Shown here one piece after another: positions 44,152 through 53,475 of a stretch of DNA of 60,881 nt; the first letter of the stretch is position 1, and the number at the start of each line of letters is the position of its first letter. A model generated the notes under the pieces. The model was not told where the DNA came from and ran no database searches. It was given only the letters and a program-made list of their open reading frames with translations. Origin of the DNA: Lishizhenia tianjinensis (GTDB lineage Bacteria; Bacteroidota; Bacteroidia; Flavobacteriales_D; Crocinitomicaceae); contig CAMBBW010000002.1 in assembly GCA_945863425.1 (NCBI GenBank), forward strand, positions 1 through 60,881, written 5' to 3'. The translations under genes were made by a program, and so were the position numbers.

Positions 44152-45483
44152 TTGGAAGCTTTACCCACAGCATTTATTGAGAGAATTAAATCCGATTCTT
44201 TTTGGGATGATAAATTATTGTCTGCATTGGAAGATTCTAGTCCAATTTCTATCCGATTAAATCCCAGTAAATCAGAACCTCTATTTCCATTTGATTGGTC
44301 AGTTTCTTGGTGCTCAGGTGCTTATTATTTACCAAAGAGACCTATTTACACCCTTGATCCACTTTTTCATTCTGGATGTTATTACCCTCAAGAAGCTGGA
44401 TCCATGTTTATTCAATCCATTCTTCAGCAAATAGAAGTATCCAAGTCTTCCATTATTCTTGATTTATGCGCTGCTCCTGGCGGGAAATCAACTTTGTTAA
44501 ATTCTTTTTTGGATGAACAAGGATTTTTAGTAAGCAATGAAATAATTCCAACCAGAAATGTTATTCTACGTGAGAATTTGTCTAAATGGGGTTGTGCTAA
44601 TGTTGTTGTAACGGGTAATCAACCTATTCATTTTCAGCGAATCCCTTCTTTTTTTGATGTAGTGTTAGTTGATGCGCCGTGTTCCGGTGAGGGTATGTTT
44701 CGCAAAGATCCCGATTCGAGAAAGGAATGGTCTGAGGATAATGTTGATATGTGTGCGAGTCGCCAAAAGGATATTGTTTCAGATGTTTGGGACGCGCTCA
44801 AAGAAGATGGTTGTTTGATTTATTCAACCTGTACCTTGAATCAGCAAGAAAACGAGGACAACGTAAATTGGATGTGTGAAAATCTCAATGCAGAATTAAT
44901 TTCATTTAACATTCCAACAGGCGCTATTTCTGGACGAGGAGGTATTGGATGTTATTTTGCCCCTGGCAGTACCCCAAGTGAAGGATTTTATTGTGCTGTT
45001 TTAAGAAAAAAAAAGGTGATCGCGGCAGGAAAAAAAATACGATCCCGCTTAAAAGTACTACCTAATCAGATTTTTCAGAAATTTGATTCATTAGTAAAGA
45101 CAGATGATTTAGTGGCTATCGAATATAAAAATGGGGTTTCAGTTTTTCGAAAATTTCATTTAACGACTGTTGAAACGCTTGATTTTTTCATGAATTGTAC
45201 AAAGATAGGGGTTGCAATTGGAACCATTTTTCCAAATAAGATTGAGCCAAATCATGAATTAGCATTGAGTAAAATTAGGCATCCTGAGATTTCAAAAATC
45301 GAATTAACCAAGGAAATGGCTTTACATTATTTGAAAGGAGAAACATTTCCAATTTCTTCAGTTCATAAAGGATATTATTTAATGACCTATCAAAATGAGC
45401 CGCTTGGCTGGATAAATCATTTGGGTAATCGTTTCAATAACCTTTATCCAAAGGAATGGCGCATACGAATGAAAATTGATTAA
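44152..45483 (+). CDS. RsmF-type 16S rRNA (cytosine-C5) methyltransferase, TTG start
   Basis: 443 residues. The SAM site is ILDLCAAPGGKST near residue 103. The two catalytic cysteines of the NOL1/NOP2/Sun family are C177 in DAPCSGEGMFR and C227 in STCTLN. The C-terminal ~150 residues match the extra RsmF domain (LKGETFPI, GYYLMTYQNEPLGWINH). The only sensible start is TTG at 44152, because the nearest upstream ATG runs into a stop at once. It follows the rpoD terminator. Four bases overlap with the convergent amidohydrolase (shared TTAA). Confidence 0.9.
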   Translation: MEALPTAFIERIKSDSFWDDKLLSALEDSSPISIRLNPSKSEPLFPFDWSVSWCSGAYYLPKRPIYTLDPLFHSGCYYPQEAGSMFIQSILQQIEVSKSSIILDLCAAPGGKSTLLNSFLDEQGFLVSNEIIPTRNVILRENLSKWGCANVVVTGNQPIHFQRIPSFFDVVLVDAPCSGEGMFRKDPDSRKEWSEDNVDMCASRQKDIVSDVWDALKEDGCLIYSTCTLNQQENEDNVNWMCENLNAELISFNIPTGAISGRGGIGCYFAPGSTPSEGFYCAVLRKKKVIAAGKKIRSRLKVLPNQIFQKFDSLVKTDDLVAIEYKNGVSVFRKFHLTTVETLDFFMNCTKIGVAIGTIFPNKIEPNHELALSKIRHPEISKIELTKEMALHYLKGETFPISSVHKGYYLMTYQNEPLGWINHLGNRFNNLYPKEWRIRMKID

Positions 45484-46487
45484 AGAAATTTCGTGATCGG
45501 TAAATTCAACCACTCCAAAGTGGAATGACAAAAAACATTTTCAATATCTTCTTTACTTAAATCGCTTTCTTCAATGAATTTACCAATTTCTAAATCTCCT
45601 AGAGGGAACGGATAGTCAGAGCCCAAGCATATTTTTTTACTGCCTTGCATTTTTAAAATATATTTTAAAGCATCTATGTCGTGCGTTATAGAATCAACCC
45701 AAAATTTACCGATATATTCCCTTGGATTTATTGGATTGTCGATTGCTACCAAATCCGGTCGACAATTGAATCCATGTTCAATCCTTCCAATTGTGGGTAA
45801 AAAAGACCCACCGGCATGAGAAAAACAAATTCTAAGATTGGGTAAGCGTTCTAATACTCCTCCAAAAATCAATGAGCAGGCGGCACGTGAAGTTTCTGCA
45901 GGCATTCCTACCAACCAAGGAAGCCAATATTTTTGTAATTGATCAAACCCCATCATTTGCCAAGGATGTATCATTAAAGCTAATCCTAATTCTTGACAAG
46001 CTTCAAAAATTGGAAAGAACTTATCTTCATTGAGATTTTCTGTGTTGATATTAGAACCAATTTGAACTCCGACCAAACCAATTTCTTTGCAACGTTTTAA
46101 CTCGCGAATTGCTGTTTCAGTATCTTGCATGGGGATAGTTCCAAGTCCAATATAATTCTTTGGAAATCTCGCCACAAGATCGGCAATATGATCATTTAAA
46201 AATTTAGATAACTCCTCACAATCAGCAGGTTTTGCCCAATATGAAAATAAAACGGGAATTGTACAAACAACTTGCACTTGCGTGTTGAAGTTTGAATATT
46301 CTTGGATACGTTTTTCTTCATTCCAGCAATTTTCTTCGATTCGTCTAAAGAATTTACCACCTTGAATCATGTCGGCAACTCCCTCCTCAACATGTTCTAA
46401 GTGAATAAAATCACCATAACCAAATTTATCCGCCCATTTCGGTAGATGTTTTGGAATAATGTGGGTGTGCATATCAATTTTCAACAT
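45480..46487 (-). CDS. Amidohydrolase, probable aminocarboxymuconate-semialdehyde decarboxylase (ACMSD)
   Basis: 335 residues, ACMSD length. Metal ligands of the amidohydrolase barrel are visible: MHTHIIPKHLP at the N-terminus, LALMIHPWQM near residue 172, SHAGGSFLPTIGRIEHG near 224 and LGSDYPFPLG near 290. The stretch GMPAETSRAACSLIFGG, with the RPDL motif after it, is close to eukaryotic ACMSD. The enzyme removes CO2 from ACMS in tryptophan-kynurenine catabolism, diverting it from quinolinate. No other kynurenine-pathway gene is in the window. Confidence 0.87.
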   Translation of the reverse strand: MLKIDMHTHIIPKHLPKWADKFGYGDFIHLEHVEEGVADMIQGGKFFRRIEENCWNEEKRIQEYSNFNTQVQVVCTIPVLFSYWAKPADCEELSKFLNDHIADLVARFPKNYIGLGTIPMQDTETAIRELKRCKEIGLVGVQIGSNINTENLNEDKFFPIFEACQELGLALMIHPWQMMGFDQLQKYWLPWLVGMPAETSRAACSLIFGGVLERLPNLRICFSHAGGSFLPTIGRIEHGFNCRPDLVAIDNPINPREYIGKFWVDSITHDIDALKYILKMQGSKKICLGSDYPFPLGDLEIGKFIEESDLSKEDIENVFCHSTLEWLNLPITKFL

Positions 46488-46502
46488 ACCAGATTTTTTA
46501 AT

Positions 46503-46529
46503 AACAAAAAAGCCGGCAAAAACCGGCTT
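46503..46529 (-). terminator. Rho-independent terminator of sucC
   Basis: On the minus strand AAGCCGG / CCGGCTT form a 7-bp stem with a six-base loop, followed by T-rich TTTTTGTT, 20 bases after the sucC stop codon. It separates sucC from the ACMSD gene. Confidence 0.88.
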
Positions 46530-46549
46530 GATGAAAAGATATTATTTAA

Positions 46550-47761
46550 TTACGCTAAAACTTCCTTTACTTTGTCTGCTGCTTCTTGCAACAATACCGC
46601 AGAATGTACATTCAAACCAGAATCGTCAATTAATTTTTTTGCTTCAACAGCATTTGTACCTTGAAGACGAACAATAATTGGAACAGGAATAGAGCCCATA
46701 TTTTTATAGGCGTCAACTACTCCTTGAGCAACACGGTCACAACGAACAATTCCACCAAAAATGTTAATTAAGATGGCTTTCACATTTGGATCTTTCAAGA
46801 TGATTTTGAATGCTTTTTCAACACGCTCTGCATTTGCAGTTCCTCCAACATCTAAAAAGTTTGCCGGATTACCACCCGATAATTTGATGATATCCATGGT
46901 TGCCATTGCCAGACCTGCTCCGTTAACCATACAACCAACATTTCCATCTAATTTCACGAAATTCAAGCCTGCTTCACCTGCTTCCACTTCGGTTGCATCT
47001 TCTTCCGTTACGTCCCTCATCGCTAAATAGTCAGGGTGACGCATTAGTCCATTTCCATCCAAAGTAACTTTCGCATCAACAGCAATAATTTTATTATCTG
47101 ATGTTTTAAGAACTGGATTAATTTCAAACATGGCAGCATCAATTCCATCATACGCTTTATATAACGAAGCAACGAATTTTGTCATTTGTTTAAACGCCTC
47201 TCCAGACAAACCAAGATTAAACGCTATTTTTCTTGTTTGAAATCCTTGAAGTCCTACTCGAGGATCCACATGTTCTTTAAATATTAAGTGTGGTGTATGT
47301 TCTGCAACATGTTCGATATCCATTCCGCCCTCAGTAGAATAAATAATTACATTACATCCTTTTTCTCTATCTAACAAAACAGACATATAGAACTCACTTG
47401 TCTCTGTTGCACCAGGATAATACACATCTTGTGCAATTAGCACTTTGTTTACTTTTTTTCCGGTAGCGCTGGTTTGTAACGTAACAAGATGCCCTCCAAG
47501 TATGCCTTGTACTTTTTCTTCGATTTGATCAATCCCTTTTGCTAAAACAACACCATGTGATCCGGTTTCTGTTACTTTTCCTTTTCCTCGCCCACCTGCA
47601 TGAATTTGAGCCTTAACAACGTACCAAGAAGTACCAGTTTCTTCTGTCAGTTTTAATGCTGCTGCACGTGCGTTTTCAACACTATCAACAACGATTCCTT
47701 CTTGCACAGAAACTCCGTACGATTTTAAAATTTGTTTTCCTTGATACTCGTGTAAGTTCAT
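46550..47761 (-). CDS. sucC: Succinate-CoA ligase, ADP-forming, beta subunit
   Basis: 403 residues. Starts [17 protein letters not shown], the classical SucC ATP-grasp N-terminus. [13 protein letters not shown] near residue 50, FEINPVLKT near 198, and the C-terminal CoA-ligase segment [31 protein letters not shown] and [14 protein letters not shown]. It makes succinate and ATP from succinyl-CoA in the TCA cycle. The alpha subunit gene sucD is not adjacent, as is usual in Flavobacteriia. Confidence 0.96.
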   Translation of the reverse strand: MNLHEYQGKQILKSYGVSVQEGIVVDSVENARAAALKLTEETGTSWYVVKAQIHAGGRGKGKVTETGSHGVVLAKGIDQIEEKVQGILGGHLVTLQTSATGKKVNKVLIAQDVYYPGATETSEFYMSVLLDREKGCNVIIYSTEGGMDIEHVAEHTPHLIFKEHVDPRVGLQGFQTRKIAFNLGLSGEAFKQMTKFVASLYKAYDGIDAAMFEINPVLKTSDNKIIAVDAKVTLDGNGLMRHPDYLAMRDVTEEDATEVEAGEAGLNFVKLDGNVGCMVNGAGLAMATMDIIKLSGGNPANFLDVGGTANAERVEKAFKIILKDPNVKAILINIFGGIVRCDRVAQGVVDAYKNMGSIPVPIIVRLQGTNAVEAKKLIDDSGLNVHSAVLLQEAADKVKEVLA

Positions 47762-47830
47762 TTTTCTATTATTTGTGATGTAAAAGTAAAAGAATTAATT
47801 GAATTATTAATTGAAATGATTCAAAAATCA

Positions 47831-49333
47831 TTAACCGGAATGTCGTTGCTTAAGTAAGCGTAATTTCCATTTTTGGTAGTAAGCGATTGATTCTGGTTCT
47901 AAGCGAAATAGAAAAACCGGAACAATAAATCCGAATGAGAAAAAAATAGTTTTAACACCGATTGATACAAACTGATTCGGCCAATTAAGTTGCATGAATA
48001 TAAATTCATTAATACCCATTAATACAAGGAAAAGAAGGAGTAAATACCAAAGCTTCTTGGTAAATGGATGAATTTGAAACGAATGGTATATATACCAAAT
48101 TCGCCCAATATTATAGATGACATAAGCGAAACCAGTAGAAGCAGCAGCGCCAATAATTCCGTAGATAGGAATAAGCCAATAATTCAACCCAAATACGGTA
48201 AAAGAAAGAAAAACAGAAAATAACAAATCGTATCTGTATTTGCGAGAAGTTGAAAAAATGGTTCCGTTTAGCCCTCCAACCATATCCACCATTCGACCAA
48301 TCATGAGAAATAGAAAAACGAATATGCCTGCTTGGTACTCTGTTGGTAAAAACGAAAATAATTCAATTCGATTAATCCATATGATGGAAAACGAAAAGGT
48401 GCCAATAAGCATGCCTAATGAACTTACTTTTTGATAGAGTTTTTGCATTTCTGGAATATTTTTTTCTTTCCAATACTTTGCGATTAATGGTGAACTGATT
48501 CTAACGACAGAACGATAGGGTACTTGAATTGCCGAAGTAAGGTAAATGATATTTGTATAAACACCTGTGGCAGTAAGACCAATGAATGAAGCGATCATCA
48601 TGGTGTCTAAGGAAATAACTAATAAGGTTGTTAATGTATTGATATAGCTAAATAAACTAAAATTCAATAGTATTTTTCTGAATCGTTTTGGAATAGTTAT
48701 CGATTTAATAGATAAATGAAATTCGCCTAATCGAATGAGGTAGATCAGTAAAAAAACGGTTGGAACAAAATAACCAAGTAGGTTATAAATCAGAAATTGA
48801 TCGAACGTAATAATTTCAAATGCAAATAAGCTTAGTAATGTCAATGTCACGGAGCGAAGCACAATTTCTTGGAGAAAAACAGAAACAAGATTTTTATGAA
48901 GACCTCGTAGGTAATAATCGAAAATCATAAAAAAAACATTTGCTATTCCAACAGGGATAATCCAGAAATAATAATCCAAGAATTCGGCTGATTTTTTGCT
49001 GTAGAATTGAGCAATATCTGACTTGAAAATCCAGTAAATCCCTGAGAAAATCGATATTCCAACAAGGATAATTAAACAATTCATTAAGAGAAATCCGTAA
49101 TTTTTTCTTTCTGCATTTCTAAAAAAAGGGAAAAATCTCCATGTGACGTATATACTTCCCAGGTTTGTCAATTGTGCAAACAATAATCCAATTGTTGTTA
49201 TAAGACTAATTAATCCAATTTGTTGACTGGTGAATAAAACCAGAAAAAGCACGCCCCGATTTAAATAACCTAAGGCAATGCCCACGTAGGTAATCAGTGT
49301 AGCAAGTAAAGCGTCTTTTTGTATAAATCCCAT
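47831..49333 (-). CDS. Polysaccharide flippase (MOP/Wzx-like) family membrane protein
   Basis: 500 residues with about 12-14 membrane segments. N-terminal QKDALLATLITYVGIALGYLNRGVLF (in part) and the middle GLTATGVYTNIIYLTSAIQVPYR match the MOP exporter family. Members move lipid-linked O-antigen, exopolysaccharide or peptidoglycan units across the inner membrane. No glycosyltransferases are close, so the cargo is unknown. A perfect -7 box lies upstream. Confidence 0.85.
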   Translation of the reverse strand: MGFIQKDALLATLITYVGIALGYLNRGVLFLVLFTSQQIGLISLITTIGLLFAQLTNLGSIYVTWRFFPFFRNAERKNYGFLLMNCLIILVGISIFSGIYWIFKSDIAQFYSKKSAEFLDYYFWIIPVGIANVFFMIFDYYLRGLHKNLVSVFLQEIVLRSVTLTLLSLFAFEIITFDQFLIYNLLGYFVPTVFLLIYLIRLGEFHLSIKSITIPKRFRKILLNFSLFSYINTLTTLLVISLDTMMIASFIGLTATGVYTNIIYLTSAIQVPYRSVVRISSPLIAKYWKEKNIPEMQKLYQKVSSLGMLIGTFSFSIIWINRIELFSFLPTEYQAGIFVFLFLMIGRMVDMVGGLNGTIFSTSRKYRYDLLFSVFLSFTVFGLNYWLIPIYGIIGAAASTGFAYVIYNIGRIWYIYHSFQIHPFTKKLWYLLLLFLVLMGINEFIFMQLNWPNQFVSIGVKTIFFSFGFIVPVFLFRLEPESIAYYQKWKLRLLKQRHSG

Positions 49334-49379
49334 TTGGTTAAGATCTTGAATCGGATAATTTCTGCTAAAAGTAAATAAA

Positions 49380-49387
49380 CAAATTTA
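49380..49387 (-). promoter_or_regulatory. Bacteroidota -7 box for the flippase gene
   Basis: The minus strand reads TAAATTTG, perfect TAnnTTTG, 46 bases before the start codon. No TTG at the standard distance. Confidence 0.4.
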
Positions 49388-49500
49388 TTGTGGGGTTGCT
49401 TTCTCTTAAAAGGTTTAACAAATCACTTTTAAAAAGTTTGTTGGAATAAAAAGATTTCATTGAATAAATGAAATAAATTTACCTATTAAAAATCCGTGCA

Positions 49501-49794
49501 ATGAATTGGAAAGTAACTTTGTTGAAATTTATCAAAAACAAATTCCTCGTTACCATCCTTGTTTTCCTAATTTATGCCTTGTTTTTAGATGATTGGGATA
49601 TTTTTCATTTGATGAAACAAAATAAGAAGTTGTCCGAATTAACAATTCAAAAAACAGAAACGAATAAAAAGCTTCTACGCGTAAAATCTTCCTTGTCTAA
49701 ACTAAAGACCCCAGCAGGTATTGAAGCATTTGCAAGAGAAGAAAAGTTTTTTAAGAAACAGGATGAAGATATTTTCGTAATTTCGTACGAATAA
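49501..49794 (+). CDS. FtsB/DivIC family septum protein
   Basis: 97 residues: short N-terminal tail, one membrane segment (about 16-33, FLVTILVFLIYALFLDDW), then a coiled coil (about 40-75, MKQNKKLSELTIQKTETNKK), and a small C-terminal part with FAREEKFFKKQDED. This is the layout of FtsB/DivIC, which acts with FtsL and FtsQ in division. Six bases separate it from the DUF4249 gene. Confidence 0.85.
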   Translation: MNWKVTLLKFIKNKFLVTILVFLIYALFLDDWDIFHLMKQNKKLSELTIQKTETNKKLLRVKSSLSKLKTPAGIEAFAREEKFFKKQDEDIFVISYE

Positions 49795-49800
49795 TAGAAA

Positions 49801-50754
49801 ATGTTTAAAAATTTACTCGCTTTTTTATTGGTTTCGTTGATGCTTTTTTCTTGTTCCAAGGAAGTTAAAATTGATATTCCTGGTTACCAAGAACAATTAG
49901 TTGTTGATGGTAAAATTGAAACAGGTTCATTTCCTATAGTGTTACTTTCAAAATCAGCCAACATTTACCAACCAACCGATTTAGGGAGTTATCTTCAAAC
50001 CTTTGTACAGAATGCTTTTGTAACTGTTTCCAATGGCGTTGACACGATTCAATTAGAACTGTTTGCTATATCTGAATTGCCAATCGAATCTCAATATCAA
50101 ATGGCCGAAATGTTGGACTTAGAACCAGAAGATGTTGTGTTGTTGCCAATTTTTGTTTATTCAACCACCAATGAATTGATGCGCGGAGTGGTTAATAAAA
50201 GTTATACCTTGACAATTTTGGAATCAGGTAAAACCTATCAAGCTACCACTTTTTTGCCTCCAGTAACCCCGCTAGAGTCTCTCTATTGGTTGCCGGACAA
50301 TGCTAATCCTAATTATGGTAAATCGTGGGGAAGGTTAGCGGATCCAGCGAGTCAAGTAGATGCCTATAAATGGGAAGTAAAACGAATAAATATTTCATCG
50401 GATAATCAACCGAAAGATTTAATTTTTAAAAGAGTAAGGAATGCCTATTTTAATGATAAATTTTTTAATGGTTTAACATTTGATTTTGAAGCAGAAAATC
50501 CAATGAGGAGAAAGGACAGCACCCATTTAGTTGATTATAAACGATTTTATCGCTTGGGTGATAGTGTAGTGGTCAAGTTTTCGAAAATGGATTTGAATAC
50601 ATATAATTTTTTTGATAAAAAGTTTGCCCAAATGTCCTCCGCTTCAAGTCCTTTCTCAACACCAATTAACGTCCCAACAAATTTGAGCGGTGGCGCTTTA
50701 GGTATTTGGGCCGGATATTCTCCTTGGTACGATACATTGTATTGCCAGCCTTAA
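49801..50754 (+). CDS. DUF4249 family lipoprotein
   Basis: 317 residues. Lipobox LMLFSC (C18) followed by SKEVKIDIPGYQEQLVVDGKIETG, the usual DUF4249 N-terminus of PEGA/Ig-like outer-membrane lipoproteins. A central GKTYQATTFLPPVTPLESLYW segment follows. Such proteins are often beside TonB-dependent receptors, but none is next to this one. Function unknown. Confidence 0.87.
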   Translation: MFKNLLAFLLVSLMLFSCSKEVKIDIPGYQEQLVVDGKIETGSFPIVLLSKSANIYQPTDLGSYLQTFVQNAFVTVSNGVDTIQLELFAISELPIESQYQMAEMLDLEPEDVVLLPIFVYSTTNELMRGVVNKSYTLTILESGKTYQATTFLPPVTPLESLYWLPDNANPNYGKSWGRLADPASQVDAYKWEVKRINISSDNQPKDLIFKRVRNAYFNDKFFNGLTFDFEAENPMRRKDSTHLVDYKRFYRLGDSVVVKFSKMDLNTYNFFDKKFAQMSSASSPFSTPINVPTNLSGGALGIWAGYSPWYDTLYCQP

Positions 50755-50826
50755 TAAGCACTAAAGTATTAATAACTTTATTCTATTCCGCTTTTTAACG
50801 TTTTGGGATTGAATAATTTTATATCC

Positions 50827-51831
50827 ATGTTTCAAATTCCGTCGAATTTTGTTGTTGATGCTGAGATTGAAAGTCAAGTCTTGAATTTTCTGGCTGATTG
50901 GCATTCTATAGTGCGTACTATTCAAGTTAAAACCTCTGGATCAACAGGTACACCCAAGGAGATTGAACTTTCAAAACAAGGCATGCTTTTTTCCGCTCAA
51001 AATACGATACAATTTTTTTCTTTAACGGCTAAATCAACGGCGCTTTTATGCTTACCTCTCAGTACCATTGGTGGTAAAATGATGCTCGTTCGTGCGTTGC
51101 AAAGTTCGATGAGTGTATACATTCAAACTCCATCTGCTAATCCATTAAAATCTGGCGATTTTTCAATTGATTTTATTGCAGTTACCCCTATGCAATTGAA
51201 AGTGATGTTGGATGAGTCTGAGTCTAAATTAAGGAAAATCAGGTCTATTTTAGTGGGAGGAGGTCCAATTTCTTCTGAATTGGAACTACAGTTAACCGAA
51301 AAAGAAATAACAGTATATCATAGTTACGGAATGACGGAAACTGCGAGCCATGTGGCATTAAGAAAAGTAGGCTATGGCGGAAATGAGTATTTTAATTCAT
51401 TACCGGGGATTCATTTTTCCGTCAACGAGAATCAAGCCTTGCAAATCCATTTTACAGCCTTACAATCGGAGGTTATAGAAACAACTGATCGAGTAGAATT
51501 AGTGTCAGAAACTGCATTTCGTTGGCTTGGAAGGACAGATTTTGTGATCAATTCGGGGGGCGTAAAAATTCATCCGGAAGAAATTGAATCCCTACTTGCA
51601 AAACAAATTCCAAATCCTTTTTTCATTTCGAGCGTTCCAGATCAAATATTAGGTGAGCAAGTGGTTTTGTTTGTTGAAGGAGTGGAAAGTATTTCGTTAG
51701 ATTTTGAAATTGATTTTCCGAAATATGGTCGCCCCAAGGAGGTGCTATTCCTACCTAAATTTTGGTATACGCAGAGTGGTAAGATTGATCGAATAGTTAC
51801 TCGAAAACAATATTTGGATCATATAAAATGA
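50827..51831 (+). CDS. menE: AMP-binding acyl-CoA ligase, MenE-like
   Basis: 334 residues from the ATG at 50827; a TTG at 50803 is possible but less likely. The adenylate-forming signatures are complete: KTSGSTGTPKEIELS near residue 40, YHSYGMTETASHVAL near 165, WLGRTDFVINSGGVKIHPEEIE near 232 (in part), and a catalytic Lys in SGKIDRIVTRK near the C-terminus. At ~335 residues it matches the short MenE (o-succinylbenzoate-CoA ligase) of this phylum. No other men gene is adjacent, so the substrate is an inference. Four bases overlap the DnaJ gene (ATGA). Confidence 0.8.
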   Translation: MFQIPSNFVVDAEIESQVLNFLADWHSIVRTIQVKTSGSTGTPKEIELSKQGMLFSAQNTIQFFSLTAKSTALLCLPLSTIGGKMMLVRALQSSMSVYIQTPSANPLKSGDFSIDFIAVTPMQLKVMLDESESKLRKIRSILVGGGPISSELELQLTEKEITVYHSYGMTETASHVALRKVGYGGNEYFNSLPGIHFSVNENQALQIHFTALQSEVIETTDRVELVSETAFRWLGRTDFVINSGGVKIHPEEIESLLAKQIPNPFFISSVPDQILGEQVVLFVEGVESISLDFEIDFPKYGRPKEVLFLPKFWYTQSGKIDRIVTRKQYLDHIK

Positions 51832-52673
51832 AAAAATACTACCAAATATTAGGGCTAACGGAATCTGCCACACAAGCAGAGATAAAACGAAATTACCGCA
51901 GGCTAGCGTTTGAATACCACCCCGATAGAAATCCTTCAGCGAGTGCACAGGAAAAATTTATCTTAATTCAAGAAGCCTACGAGATTGTTACCGGTAAGAA
52001 AAAGATGCCGCAACAACGAGTGGGGGATTACAGCTCACGTCGGACCAGACCAGATGAGTCTTGGGAGGAAAAGGTAAAAAAAGCACGCGCAAAATACGAG
52101 GAGAACAAGCGCCATCAGGAAAAAGTGATTGCAAACTATTTTATGCGCTTAAGGTCAGGCTGGAGATGGTATTATTTGCGAATTTCTGCTATCACAGGCT
52201 TGATCATTTCTTTATGCATGATAGCCGATTTACTTCTTCCAAGTCATCTTACGGATGAGCGAGTTATACGCTATTCGAAGGAGGTATATTCTTCTGTTGG
52301 TTCGGCTCAAATATCGTTAATTGAAACTGCGAAAAATGAAAAGCTTTGGGTTCAAACTCAAAATTATGGGTTATATAGAAGTAACAATTTAATTCAAGTG
52401 GAACGGAGTTGGATATTTCATTCGCCGCAAGTTGTCCTTTCCAATCAAAAGCACATTAAGTATCTTATTCCAGTTCATTTCACCTTCTTTTGGGGGGGTA
52501 TGATTATCATTCCTCTATTTTTATTGCCATTTTTTGTCTGGTTTTACAAGAAAAATAATCCACTTTTCGTAATTACTTATCATGCAAGTGTTTTTATGGT
52601 CAGTATTGTGATTTTCTATTTTTTATGTACGGAGGATCGTTGGTTTCACTTATTGACAATGGGAAGTTATTGA
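51828..52673 (+). CDS. J-domain protein with membrane segments
   Basis: 281 residues. N-terminal J domain (1-63) with the HPD tripeptide in FEYHPDRNP. Then a basic linker (about 65-105, rich in Arg and Lys), a membrane segment near 115-137, an extracytoplasmic stretch, and two more hydrophobic segments near 215-235 and 245-265. There is no zinc-finger or substrate domain of DnaJ proper. It probably recruits DnaK at the membrane. Translationally coupled to the MenE-like gene. Its stop codon is 2 bases from that of the convergent CPBP gene. Confidence 0.88.
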   Translation: MKKYYQILGLTESATQAEIKRNYRRLAFEYHPDRNPSASAQEKFILIQEAYEIVTGKKKMPQQRVGDYSSRRTRPDESWEEKVKKARAKYEENKRHQEKVIANYFMRLRSGWRWYYLRISAITGLIISLCMIADLLLPSHLTDERVIRYSKEVYSSVGSAQISLIETAKNEKLWVQTQNYGLYRSNNLIQVERSWIFHSPQVVLSNQKHIKYLIPVHFTFFWGGMIIIPLFLLPFFVWFYKKNNPLFVITYHASVFMVSIVIFYFLCTEDRWFHLLTMGSY

Positions 52674-52675
52674 AG

Positions 52676-53467
52676 CTAATTCATATTCCAAACAGCGAAA
52701 AAATCCATCGAGATTGCAACAGAAAAATGCAAAAGTACGCCTAGCCAAATAGAGTTCGATTTCAAACTCATTGATCCAAGAACAATTCCTGCAAAAATAG
52801 CACCTATCGTTTCCGGTAAAGGTTTGCCAAAATGAATCATGCAATAAGGAATCATCATGATAAAAATGGAATAATATCCGAACCTTTTTTTAAGTGCATG
52901 AACCATAAAACCTCTGAAAAAGAACTCAAGACCAACAAATTGAAGAAAATAAAAGCACTCCCAAATGACTAAATTTTCATACGAAGCATTTGAATAGTTT
53001 AATCGATAAAACGGATAACTATGCTGAAATTGTTCAGTTTGAGAGGCTATCCAAACCAAAGGAAGCATAATTAGGAGAAAAAGTAGGTAAAACCGCATTC
53101 CTTTGGTGAGTCCTTTCAGCGAAAGTCCATAGGAAGAAATTTTCTCTTTCCAACTAAATTTAATCACTAAAACAGGTACGATAAAGTAAAAAAAGAAGGA
53201 GCACATCGCCCAATAATTTAAATCTAATAACTGATAATCATTGACTTTTTGAAGCGATTCTATTGCAATAGATGTCAAGTCGTTTAATCCCAGCGAATGG
53301 AGTAATTGTAGTGTTTTTTGGATCGAGTTGAGGTACTGAATGGCAACGAGCGAAAACACTGAAACAAGTATTGTAACCAGAACTTTTTTATCTAGTTTTT
53401 CTTGGGGGTGAAACTTGAGAAATACATCTCCAAAGATAGTTTGAAGGACTTTTCTTAATCTAAGCAC
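52676..53467 (-). CDS. CPBP family membrane protein (Abi/Rce1-like) with one altered motif
   Basis: 263 residues with about seven membrane segments. Motif 1 reads LEFFFRG: E181 and R185 are present, but the first Glu of the usual EExxxR is Leu180. Motif 2 His (H212, CMIHFGKP) and motif 3 His (H247, GVLLHFSV) are kept. It may be an intact protease, since one Glu is enough in some members, or a partly degenerate copy. The stop codon is 2 bases from the convergent DnaJ gene. It follows the 797-residue unknown gene by 8 bases. Confidence 0.78.
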   Translation of the reverse strand: MLRLRKVLQTIFGDVFLKFHPQEKLDKKVLVTILVSVFSLVAIQYLNSIQKTLQLLHSLGLNDLTSIAIESLQKVNDYQLLDLNYWAMCSFFFYFIVPVLVIKFSWKEKISSYGLSLKGLTKGMRFYLLFLLIMLPLVWIASQTEQFQHSYPFYRLNYSNASYENLVIWECFYFLQFVGLEFFFRGFMVHALKKRFGYYSIFIMMIPYCMIHFGKPLPETIGAIFAGIVLGSMSLKSNSIWLGVLLHFSVAISMDFFAVWNMN

Positions 53468-53475
53468 GCTTTAAA

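Noticed and set aside
46446-46677. Two small plus-strand frames at the sucC terminator
   Set aside because: They cross the hairpin and lie antisense to sucC; compositional artefacts.
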